A stretch of 64,000 nucleotides of DNA from Sodiomyces alkalinus F11 (taxonomy: Eukaryota; Ascomycota; Sordariomycetes; Glomerellales; Plectosphaerellaceae): contig NW_021167086.1 in assembly GCF_003711515.1 (NCBI RefSeq), positions 1,387,149 through 1,451,148 of the forward strand, given 5' to 3'. A model generated the notes under the pieces. The model searched no databases. It saw only the letters and a program-made list of their open reading frames with translations, and had not been told where the DNA came from. The position numbers were made by a program, and so were the translations under genes. Positions 32,660-44,478 of the stretch are shown piece by piece (within the stretch, counting starts at the first letter, position 1; each line of letters begins with the position of its first letter).

Positions 32660-34030
32660 CGCCCATGGCAGGATATAGGGCGGAACCGATATAAGACCGA
32701 AAGGGGACCACCGCGCCCCCCGGAACTAAGAGTAACTAAGATCAGGGCAGAAATTCAGGCCTTACTAGCTAATAGGAACACGATTAACCAGGTCGTAAAG
32801 CTAGTAAAGGAATTAATTACGATATATAGTACCCGTAAGGACGCCGGTACGATACCGCTAGCGTACCTATATATTACCGTTTATTATGTTATCCGGGAGG
32901 AACTCCGAAAAAGGATAAACGGCACGAAAAAGACCTAGGCTAATATCATAGCCCGGGCTCCTATAGCGGTACCGCCGCGGGACCCTATACCCCCTAATAT
33001 GATTCCCGCTAAATATTACCGGGAATTAATTATCCGCTAAGGAACCCTCCCCAAAAACTAGCCCTTTAAGGATAGGACCCTAAAGGAGATTATCTAAGCT
33101 ATAAACGCTATAACTACCCGATACGATACCGTAGCGGTATAAAAGCTGCCGAGTAGGGATATCTGCCTTACCTTTACTAAAGGGGTATAGTAGTAGGCTA
33201 CCTACGAGGAATAATAGATCGAGAAGGCCTTTAGTAAAGGAGCTACCCTAGCCGCACGCACCTACCCTACGCTAGCTAAAGCTATCCCCCGGGAGGTCCT
33301 TAGCGCCCTATCCGAAAAAGACCTACTAGTATCCCTATAGGATATAAACCCTAAGGTAAAAATTATCCGAGTATAATAGCAGGTACCCCGTTATAGTACC
33401 GGTAGGGTAATAGTCCTCCTTATCGAATCGGCTTGGCCGGAAGGGGCAGCGAGCCTTATCCGGAATACCCTCCTCTTTAAGGGGGGTAGCTATATCTATA
33501 AACTATATAACCCCGACCTTAGCCCCCTAAGGTATTATAAGTGCCTATACTTCGGCCACTAAGTAAACGGCTACCCTATAATAGAGACGGTATACCGCTA
33601 TTACGCTAAGCCTGAATCAGTATACCCTTAAGGCCTAGGATATTACGAAGCTACGGCGTTAGGGCGCCCCCGCCGCTACGCCGCTTATACCGGAGACTAT
33701 AATACGTTCGAGAATTTATACTAACTATTAAAGAAGGAGGCTAAGAAGACCCGCGAAGCGTATAAGTACCGAGCTAGGGACTTCGATATTACCCGCTAGA
33801 CCGAAGCGGTATACCTATAGTAGCCGTAGATCTTCCCCCCGATTATTATCACCTAGGACTAAGACTAACCCCTCCGTAAAGGCAGGGGTTAGCCCCCGAA
33901 AAGGACTAGGGGATAAGAGGGCTCCCCGATACTAGGCCCGATAAGCGCCTATATAGTCCCCCGCGGTACTGATAAGGCACTATAGTAGGAACCCTAGAGC
34001 TAGACCCCGGTTATACCGGGTATATTATCT
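32660..34030 (+). pseudogene. LINE-A ORF1 (gag-like, zinc knuckle)
   Basis: The plus strand after a C-rich leader (32650-32662) has a basic N-terminal part and, near 33.53 kb, a CX2CX4HX4C knuckle (YYKCLYFGH, then the last ligand) in which one Cys and the His survive and the first and last Cys are Tyr codons. ORF1 of Tad-type LINEs binds the element RNA. Multiple stops of RIP type. Confidence 0.7.
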
Positions 34031-34079
34031 TAATCCCCCCTCCCCCTCTTTAATTAATAGAAATCTATGTCCTTTTGTG

Positions 34080-37000
34080 AAATATAGGGAGGAGTTAGGC
34101 GCGGCGAGAGCTACCGCTCCGGTACCGCGCCGAGTATAACGTGATAGTAATTCAGGAACCCGGCCTTAACCGCTTTACGAAAAGCCCCGTATCCCCCTCC
34201 TAAGAGGTATACTAGCTAATCTAGGGAGGAGGCCGTGCCCTCCTATATATCTATAAAAGGCACCCGCTATACACGTAGACGTGGCGGGCCTACCGCGATA
34301 CCTACGCGGTTATATTCGGGGCCAGAGATAACGCCCTTATAATCTAGTCGATTTACTTAGAGAACTACTAGTTAGCTAGGATTCTTTAGAATACGCCCCT
34401 ATAAGATATATTCGACACGGTACCGCTATAAGGCTAATATATCCTTTTAGGGGACTTTAACCTATACTACCCCCTATAATTATAGCCACCGCGGTACTAC
34501 CCCCGAGCTAATACCCTATTTACCCTTATAACCCGGTAGAACCTTAACCTAGTAACCCCCCCCGGAATAACTATATAGCACCGCCCGGGCCGGCGTACTA
34601 GTACTATCGACCTTATATAGGTAATATAGGGGCTCCGCTACGACTATAGCGGCCCGGATAAGACCGTTATCGGGTCTAACCACTATTTATAAACGGTCCG
34701 AGTCCTTATAAAAACGGATACCTCGCTAACTACCACGAAAATACTACCGCGGGATTTAGCTAGGCCCTAATAGGTCTAGAAAGACTTCGACCCCTTATAG
34801 GTCCCTTAGCTCGCTACCGCGCGGCTATAGTAGACCGGCCCCCTTATATTACTAGAAGATATCGACTTAGTACTAGATAACCTAATAGTAGACCTTACGA
34901 CTATAGCCGATAAGGCCGCGCCGTGCCGCCGCGGGGGTACCCCTAAACGCTTATCCACTCTTTAGTAGAACGCAGAGCTAACCGCCCTTTCCTAAGAAGT
35001 AAGGCGCCTTTACCGTAGATATATATCCAGGAAGTCCCGGAACCGATAGGACGAGTTCTAGGAAGCGGAGAGGCGCCGAGATAAGACCGTGGCGGTAATA
35101 AAGCGGATATACTAACGGCACCTACTCTACTCGACCAGGACGGATAATAGCCTTCTCTAGCAGCTATAAAAATAGGTATAAACTAAAGGGGGCGTACTAC
35201 TAGACCCCCCGTTAGTGCCACCGTTATACCGAGATAATAGCGATTACTCGGCAACTATACACGTAGAGAAGGCCGAGGTCCTAAACCGGAAGTTCTTCCC
35301 TCCCCCCCTCCTTACCGCCCCTAGGCCCTTAGGCGCGGAATCCCCCCCGGGATAGAATATCCGCTAAGATACTACTATAGCGGATATATAGGGGCGCCTT
35401 AAGAAGATAAAACCCTAGGCGGTACTAGGTCCTAATAGACTCTTAGCAGGCCTCCTAAAAGTATATAGACCCCCGCTATACTAAAGACTTAGTGCTATCT
35501 TTATAGCGTGCCTTAAAACGAGCTACTACCCGAAGAGGTACCGCTACGCTACCGTGGTAGTCCTTAAGAAGGAAGGCCGGCCGCCGGCCGACTACGGGAT
35601 AGTAAAGGGCTAATAACCAATATTACTCCTTAGCACGATAGGCAAAGTCCTTAAGGGGATACTAGCCGACCGAATCGCGACTATAGCGGAGGAGTATTAG
35701 CTCCTCCTAAAGGGATAGATAGGTAACCAGATAGGGCGAAGTATAAAAACGGTAGTATAAAGAGCCACGGAAGCCGTAAAGGCGAGCTAGGCCTATAACG
35801 GCACCGCTTCGATACTTTAACTAAATATTAAAAGCGCCTTTAATACTATCCCCTATTTCCGCCTTATTAAGGTACTTAAAAGGAAAGGCTACCCCCGGTA
35901 GCTTAATACCCTAATTAGTAGCTTCCTTTAGGACTATATAGCCTAGCTACTACTTAATAGCGAAACGGCCCCCCCGCGGTACCTCCGCGTGGGTATACTA
36001 TAGAGCTCCCCGATCTCCCCTATCCTTTTTATCCTTTATATCTCCACCCTATATAAAAAGCTAGAAAAGGTCCCTAAAACGATAGTAGTAGGATTTACCG
36101 ATAACACGAATATTATAGCTTTTAGTAAGACGGAGGTATAAATGCGGTAACGCCTCGCCGCCGCGTAAAGAATATACCTAAACTAAAAGAGCGCGAGTAG
36201 TCTATAATTCGAACTAGCTAAGTATATCTATATCCCTTTCACGAAATCACGCTAACCCTTACCTACCCCGCTCCCCCTTAGCGTTACTCCGGTGCCGGCG
36301 GCGGAGGCGATAAGGCTCCTAGGCGTCTAGCTTAATAGGAAGCTTAACTTCCGATAAAACACTAAAAAGGTAAAAAGCCGACTAGCTACCTAAATATACG
36401 CCCTCTTAAGGCTTAGCGTAGTAGTATAGGGGTATAGCTTTATAGATATAAGAAGACTATACCTCGTAGTAATACGGCTAGTAATCGCCTATTACACCTT
36501 GGCTATCTATAAGATAAGGGCCGGCCCCCGGTATAGCCCCGTAGCGGCACTTATAATAGTATAGAATCGGTGCCTTTAGTTAATAGCCGGAGTCTATAAA
36601 GCCACGCCGGTTAGGGTCCTCGAAAAAAAGACCTTTATCCCCCCCTTTAACCTATACCTCTTAAGCCTAAGCGCCCGGAAGGTCCGCCGGATATAAGAGG
36701 AGGGAACTAAAGATAAGATATTAGCCGGAGTATACGCTATAGCGAGAGCTTTAGCGGCACCGAATCGCTATTATAGGACCCACGCGGCCCTCGCGTGGAT
36801 AGCCTAATTAAACGCCCTAATAACCTAGGCCGGAAACACGGCCCCGAGGAAAACCCTTATAAGGGAATAGGGTCGAACCTAGGCGGAGGCACGGGGACCC
36901 TATACCTACACTATAACAGCACCGAGCCGCCCCCTAATATAATACTCCCTCCGCAAATATAGAGGACTCCTAAAGCTATAGAGTACTATACTTACCTAAA

Positions 37001-37480
37001 TTAGATTAGAAAAGCTAGGTCTATAAGCCTTCTTAGTAAGAGTAAGGGTACCGGGATTCCCGATAATAAGGTGCCCCTACGGTAATAGGGGGGCAGAAAT
37101 AGCGGAGCATGTAGTACTCTAGTACTAGGATATAGCCGAGGAAAAGCGTAGGGAGCTCTTCGGCGCCGCGGGGAGACTACTCACGACTAAAGGGGATCTA
37201 TACGACGTACTAGACTATAATATAGAAGCCGGAATAATAGCTAAGTGGTTCCTATAACGGAAAAGGCTTAAGGACTTTCGCCTTACCCTCGAAGTCATAA
37301 AGGCCTACGAAAATAAAGACGATGCCGAAGCGAGACCGGAGCGGAGACGGAACGGTATAGCGAATTAGTGGATTATTAATAGGGGTCCTATAAGCCGGGA
37401 CCCCGGCGGTATTAACTCGGCACTAACGGGGCGCTATTAGTTATCCTCGTCTTTATCGCCCTCGGAGGCGCTAATACTAC
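34080..37480 (+). pseudogene. LINE-A ORF2 (AP-endonuclease and reverse transcriptase)
   Basis: The endonuclease starts with VIVIQEPGLNRF near 34.15 kb, so the catalytic Glu of the IQEP box is present. The RT is near 35.5-36.1 kb: SSPISPILFILYIS near 36.01 kb, where the preceding PQG is damaged, then the catalytic box at 36094-36105 reads FTDN where FADD is usual. Downstream is LLGVWLDRKLN near 36.32 kb. Stops are common. Confidence 0.8.
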
Positions 37481-39070
37481 TCTTAACGTACTTAAAGTCC
37501 TATAAGGACTAGTTAGCTAATCACTACCGCCAGGGGCCGTAATAAGGCCGAAAGGAGGCCACCTATAAAGTATTCTAAAATTAGGTCTATCTTACCCTCT
37601 AAACGCCTTATCTGGCGAGATAACTCCTATAACTCCGCTAACGCGGTGCCGCCGCGGCCGCGGTCGGAAGGTAACGCCCGGTTTAGGGCCCGGCTAAAAG
37701 ACCGGGACGCCGTCCTTAAGCGCTCCTTAGCCTAAAAACTTATTAGTAGGGGACTACCACGGCACTAAAGGGGGACGCTTATAGTAACGATACCGTTACT
37801 ATTAGCGGCCTTTACCATTATATAAACGTTATAAAGATCTATAAGACGCTATTACTATTTTTTAGCTACAGAAGGGCCCTATTAAGACGATTAGGATATA
37901 CTATTACGGTATACCCGCGGTACTACGGCGGCACTAGCACGACTTATATTCTTATATAGACGCCGGCTATTAGTATACTAAAAATAGGCTATACTAGTTT
38001 CTATAGTATTAGAATAGACCTCCACGTCGTCTAGGTATATACCTAAGCGCTTACTATAACGAATATAACTGCCCTAAGTCAGCCACTACGGCACCGCCTT
38101 AACCCCTCCTAGGGTTATATACGGTATAACTCGGACTAAGCCCTTTTTATAATAATTACGAGTATTATTAGTATTAGCATTATTATTAGGAGAAGATATC
38201 TACGATTATTAGCACGCTACCGTAAAGGCACTACTACGCTATAAAGGGAACTTATATTAAGTTACCACTATTAATTACTTATATATATATATAGATCGTT
38301 ACTATACTACCTAGTTAACCCCACGCTACCACGCTACCGCGACGCTACCCGCGAGGTATATATAGTAAAACTATAGTAGGAAAACGACGGGAATCCTAGA
38401 GGGGTTCGCTAGTCAGTATAAGCCGTAATAGTAAACCTACGGGACCGTAAGCGGGAGTAGATCGGGAGGAAACCTATAACGAAATCGTTAGCGTTATAGG
38501 AGGAAGAGGGGGGATTAAGGTATAAAGGCCTCGGAGGATATTAGCTATCTAATTCTTATAATAGGGTAGAGCCTTACCCCCCCTACCTACCGCCGGATAT
38601 AGCAGGAACCTACCCAGGGGAGGCAGGAGACGCCTACCTCCCCTACTCTTTTTATTAACCGAGTAGAAGGAATAAAGGGCACGATCCTCGGGGATATAGG
38701 AAGGCTAAGACTAAAGGGCTATAGCCTCCGCACCGCGGAGGCGTAGCGGCACCCCCGCGGCCCCTACTCCGTCGCTAACGATTAGCTCAGGCTAACCTAC
38801 TAAGCCACCAGCCTACTATACTTCCCGTTAGCCACTAGCCTAAAGGTTTAATCCAGATATATAGCAGAGACGAATCGGGGCTATATCGGCCCCGTAGCGG
38901 CACCACTCCACCTAAGGAAGTATATAGGGGTTTTCCCCGGGTTTTACCCGGGTTGTCCCCCCTATAGCCACCCGAGAAGGACCGTATAGCCTAGAATAGC
39001 TCCTATAGATTAGATTAGTTAGGATAGCGGAGTAAGATCGATAATAATCGATAATAATACGCTATATTAT

Positions 39071-42000
39071 ATATAAACTCTACTAATAGTAATCGGTTAA
39101 CCTAGTTATCCTATTCCTATAAGCAGAATACACACAGGTAATACTTAAGGTTCTAATTCTATCGCTCCGTCTATCTATCTATTTACGGGTACTACACTAT
39201 AGATAGGCGTTATACGGTATTAAGGCACCGATATAAGGTTACCTAAAAACGACTTATCAATAATAAGCCTCGGTCTAATATAATACCGTTAAGCAGGCCG
39301 AAAATACGGAAAATATAGTACTATAAAGACTTAGTAAGCCCTTCTACTATCAGGCTACTACTTATAGAGATATAGATAAAGTATTATATTAGACGGTATA
39401 CTACTATAAGAATGTCGTCCCGTTTACGGCCTAGGCTATAAACCGGCAGTAGCCCTATAATAAAGTTAATAGATATCTCTATAAAGGGGTGCTAGAGCAC
39501 TAGAAGACTCGCTAGCTCGCTATATAGCTTATAGTACCACGGCTTAGTATATTAATATACGCCGTAAATAAGTATATATAAACGTATATTCTATAGGAGA
39601 TAGTCCTAGAAGTAAAAATCCGATACTAGCTTAATAGTCCGTGTAATCCTTTAGTACCCTATACTAGGTCCGTTATAGAAGCCTATAAGACCTTTTCTCG
39701 CAGGCTAAAGTAATCTAGTATAAAATCGCGATTCTTAAAACGAAGGATACTACCGCTCCTAGACTAATATCCGTATATAGTATTATGACTATAGGCCTCT
39801 CGCTAACGGACGTAAAAAGGGTCTTCTGCTCACGCCTTTACTACCTTTTCTAATAAGGTAGGGGAATTAAGAGCGGGAAAATCAGAATCGGGGGTAATAC
39901 AGGAACCACGCTAGTTCCTAATAAGGCCTAAAACAAAACGCCTCGAAAAGGACTCTAAAAAAGGGTTATCCGCTTACGTCTCTACCACCTCTTCTAGTAA
40001 GGTAGGGGACTTAAGAGCGGGGAAAATAAGATCGGGGCTAGTATGGGAACTACGATAGTTCCCGATATAGCTTATAGTGAAACGCTTCGAAAAAGACTCT
40101 ACCGCCTTAGCCCGGTTAGTCACCAGGGCGCGCTTATAGGGCGTATATTAGGGCTTTCTTAATAACCTATCTGCGGGGTTTAACGTCCCCGGGCGGTGCC
40201 GAATCTTAAAATTAAATAGCGCTAGCTCCTTAAGCTATTAGGCATACTACTCCTTAAGCTTCGGCTTATCTAATAGATAGCGGTGGTTTAGATAGTCTAT
40301 TAGGACTATAACGGGGCTTTAACTATAGGTGATATAGTAACGCTCTATACGGAAAGACTCGATAATAGCTATAAGCTTAGAATTAGGTATACTATAATTA
40401 AGCTTAGCGCTGCAGAGCTTATAGGATATAAATATAACAGGTCTTTATAGTTTATCCTCGAGCTAACTAATAACGGCCCTAATTATAAAAGCAAAAATAT
40501 CTAGCTTAATACGTATTAGCAGAGTAGGGTTCAAATACTATAGAACCGGTACCTCCTAAAATAGCAGCTTTATTTCTTCGAACGCGGCCTAGGCCTATTA
40601 GGAAAGTATAAGGACTCTACTATACCCTCCCTTTAGACAGTCTATAAATAGGGCGGCCACCTTAGAGTAAATCTTAATAAAACGTCTATAAGGCCCGTAA
40701 AACATAGGAAAACCTATATCTTATTAACACTATTAGGGAGCTCCTAGTAGCGGATATCCTTAACGCGAGATAGGTCTAGACGTACCCTATCTAGACTATA
40801 AATAAACCCGAGAAACTTAATATCGCGGGTCTTAAATATACACTTATTAGAGTTAGTATATAGGGACTACTACCTAAGCCTAGTAAGGACCTCGCGGACA
40901 TACACGCGGTAGGTAGCTAAGTGCTTACTATAAATAAGGATATCGTTAAGGTATATAACGTAAATAGTATCGATAAGGCCTGTTAGCGCCTAGTTAATAT
41001 ACCGCTAAAAGCTTACGGGCGTATTAGTTAACCCGAATAGTATAACGAGGTACTTATAGTGGCCGTATTTTATCCAGAACGCCGTTTTCTATTTATTACC
41101 TGCCCGTATACGGAGCCGATAGTATATATCCTTAAGATCTAGCTTAGTATAGTACTACGCTAAAGATAAATAATCTAAGATTTCGTGGATAAGGGGTAAT
41201 AGGGTACGGTCCTTAATAGTCACCTTATTTAGTCCTCTATTGTCGATATAGAGTCGTAGCTTACCGCCCTTCTTAGGAATAAATAGGATAGGGGCGCCGG
41301 ATAGGCTAATAGACGGTTTAATCTATCCCTTTATAATAGTATCCTATAAATACTAACATAGTACTTCTAATTCCTACGCGGCGAGAGGGTAAATAGGACT
41401 ATACGGTAGCTTTTGCCCTTCCTTAGTCTTAATCGCGTAGTCCTATTACTAGTATATTGGTAATTAGCTAGCGTTTTTAACGTTAAAGACGTTAGCGAAT
41501 TCTTAATACTACTCCGGCAGCACAGGGGTAATAGGGTCTCCGTCTAAGTTAAGAGGAGCCTTATCTCCTAAGAATTTATCTCCACGGCTTACTAAAGGGT
41601 TTTCTATTAGGCCAACATAGCCGATATATAGGTCCTATATAAGCCCTAGATAGATTAGAGTAAGGATAGACTTAGCTTCTCTCTTCGCTTTATATAAGGC
41701 TTTAGGAGATATAATTATACTAAGTTCCGCGTAGGTTAAGGGGTAGGTCTAAGTGCTATCCTGCTAATTAACCATAGGGTTAACGGCTATAAGCCACGGC
41801 CTTCCTGAGATTATTCGGGCACCTTAGGGGTTAAGCTATATAACGTAGAACTCGGCGCGCTATACTCTTTTTCGACTCTAATAGTTAGTCACGATACTAA
41901 ACTTATAAGTAGATCTAAAAGTTATTTTCGTTTACCTTTCTATAATCCAGGATACCGGAACCAGGGATCTATTAAGAACCTAATTAGGTCCTAGAAGGGG

Positions 42001-43700
42001 CCGATCTAAAATATTAGTATCGGCACCCCCGTTAAGAAGAGTCGATATCTATACCTATTCCTTACCTCGACGAAGGGAAACGCGTGCTTTTACCGGTATA
42101 ATAATAGTAAAAGGGGTTACTCGAGGCGGGTATTATTCCTAAGGTATTTCGCCCGTAACACGGCTAAATATAACGCGGGATATAAATACCGGTTATGTAT
42201 TCGGGTTACTATTATTCGAGTATAACCGCTCGGTATAAGGGCTAGGGTATATAGTAGCGTAATACCCCTTTTTATTATAGTTATAGTAAGTGACGGAGTT
42301 AAGGTAACGGGGGGACGGAGCTAAGGATAAAGGTCTAGTACGTATAGGGTAACTAGGAGTAGGCGTAGTAAGGGTATAGGTAAGGATAGTAGTAGAAGTA
42401 TAGGTAGCTATTTAGGTAGCTACCTAGGAGCTCTAACCGGGGGCACGCGAATAAAAACAATATTATTCGGTACGGATAATTGACTAAAAGTCTATCCAAG
42501 CGACGGCTAATTCGTTATTAATAGTTAAGGCTTCTGCCTTATAGTAGGCCAGGGCGAGGTCCTAGTAATCCTTAGTAACCCTTATAAATACTATATAGTC
42601 CCGAATAGGTAGGAAGACCCTTATTAATACTAACCAAATTCTCTATTAGTCTAGAAGTTCGCCTAGTAGTTCCGACTCTAGGGCTTCCCACCGTTATATA
42701 AACTTAGCGTAGGTTTCTCTCTCTCTCTAGGATAAAATAGATTCGCTCTAAATCTATACCGCTACCTCCCTTAGACGGGTATCGTTATCGTCGACCTAAT
42801 AGGGTAGCTAAGCTTATAGTATGGCCTAGCTAACCTTATTAGAATCGCTATCGTACTTATATCGTAGTTTAGCCTGCTAGCGTTCCTTAAGATAGTAGGG
42901 GAGGTATAATATAACGAAGTAGTTCTTTATAGCGTCCGTGGGGAAGGACTAAGAGTCTAGGTTAAACCGTTAATTCGTCTCTTAGATAAATATACGATAC
43001 TTAGACTAGGATACGCTATCCTATTTAGGTAAGGGGAAATTAAACTTAGCCTAGGTAGCGGATCCTTATATAGATATCGTCGTGGATATATCGTAGGTAT
43101 ACTAGGATTCTATAAGGGTTACGATAATATAACGCCGAGGCTTAGCTATACGGCGGTAGGTAATATCGACTAGGTTAAGATTAATAGCGGCGGCGGCGGC
43201 GGTAATAACGGCGGTAATAATAGCGGTAATAATATCCGCCTTAAGCTTAGTAAGGTATACGCTTATAGTAGTTCTACGCCTTTATCCACTTAACGCGTTC
43301 GTCTAGTTATTTATCCGTTAGTATAGCTAGGTTAACGTTTATATACGGGGGTAGATTAGGATCGCCCGCCTATCGCGTCTACTACGTTATAGGCTTAGAA
43401 CGAATAGGGGCAGCGATAAGGGTAGTGCTAGTAGTAGTAATAGGGATAGGTGTAGGTATAGGGATAAGTACCGGTACGGTAGTAGATATAGGAGCCGTGT
43501 TAGTTCCCGACGTGTTCCTGTTATCTCCCTTATCGTGGGGAGCGTTTTCTATAAAAGCAGTCTCGCTATCGCGGAGCTACCGCTTAAACTAACTAGTAGT
43601 CTTATTAAAATCGAAGGTAGGATTATTTATTTCGTGATAGTTAGATATCTCAGTGACTCTCCTTAACGGTCTTCGCGCCCTTAAAGGGTAAATCGATTAA
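39071..43700 (-). mobile_element. gypsy-4: chromovirus, 5' and central part
   Basis: Minus-strand gypsy of the gypsy-2 family. The zinc knuckle at 42247-42288 has all four ligands as Tyr. The RT box at 40942-40953 reads YLND, one catalytic Asp now Asn. The integrase core starts near 39.48 kb (EISINFIIGLLPVY, the first catalytic Asp now Asn), then ISDRGSLFTS-type and QTDG-type blocks run to 39.07 kb. The element continues at 28452-27855 on the far side of the 3.9 kb element and LINE-A. Gag occupies about 42.2-43.6 kb, with a GGC-rich tract near 43.19 kb. Confidence 0.8.
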
Positions 43701-44455
43701 ATATATTCAATAGATAGTCGTAAAGAGTAAAAAGGTAGGGTTAAATAAAGAACTAGATAGAATCATAATAGGATTATAGTACGATCAGAATCTAGATATA
43801 GCTAAAGAATCAGATTAATCGCTAGCCTCCCTCTTAGGGAGGCTCTTTCGCTCCTTAAGACTACGTTCTACTACTCCTTAGGGACTACTTTATTTACTTC
43901 CTCGAGGGCTACTTATTTACTTTAAGAGACTATTCTATTTACTATATAATAACTGCTTTTATTTATGCCTTAAGGGGTCTTTGACTAAAGACGCCTAGAC
44001 CCCGATAGGTTTATACTTAGGACCTATTATAACCACTGCTACAGGCACCTAATACTAACTAGGACTATAGAGAAATAAGTAGACGGAACGAATATGCGAT
44101 TAGCGATTAAAGGAGTAATTAAAAAGCGGAAAAACGATTAAGTAAAGCAGGCGGACATAGCTAATAATACTAAACTACCCGCTATAGACTTAAGGTAATT
44201 ATCGGCCTTAAAACTGTAGGATCTCTTAGAATTACTTTATTTATTAGGACGCCGGGCTTATAGCTATTAGTATATAAATAAACTTATATAAAAGATATAT
44301 ATATATACATTAGAGCAGAGTAAAAGGTACTCTATAGGAATATCTAACTATAGGGAAGACCTAGGGGGAATAAGTATAGATACATAGGATCAAGGTACTC
44401 CACACGTCTAACATAATATAGTATATCACACCCCGATAAGTGTATAGTAGCATCT
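43701..44455. other. RIP-degraded sequence, possible gypsy-4 5' LTR
   Basis: No gene seen. A hairpin-like gcctccctcttagggaggc lies near 43830. The stretch around 43780-43850 resembles 340-410. By position this should hold the 5' LTR of gypsy-4, but I cannot define its ends. It ends about 25 bp before the MSH5 stop codon. Confidence 0.4.
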
Positions 44456-44478
44456 AACATAATCCATAACTGGAACCG

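Larger units (their letters stand above)
32412..39057 (+). mobile_element. LINE-A: full-length Tad-like non-LTR retrotransposon, 13 bp target duplication
   Basis: A 6.6 kb element with gag-like ORF1, an endonuclease/RT ORF2 and an ATA/AAT-rich 3' tail (39038-39057). The 13 bp string TACGCTATATTAT occurs directly before it (32399-32411) and directly after the tail (39058-39070), as expected for target-primed insertion. It sits inside the gypsy-4 integrase. The inverted copy at 56065-62690 has the same length and the same 5' and 3' ends, which supports both boundaries. RIP has broken both ORFs. Confidence 0.9.
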
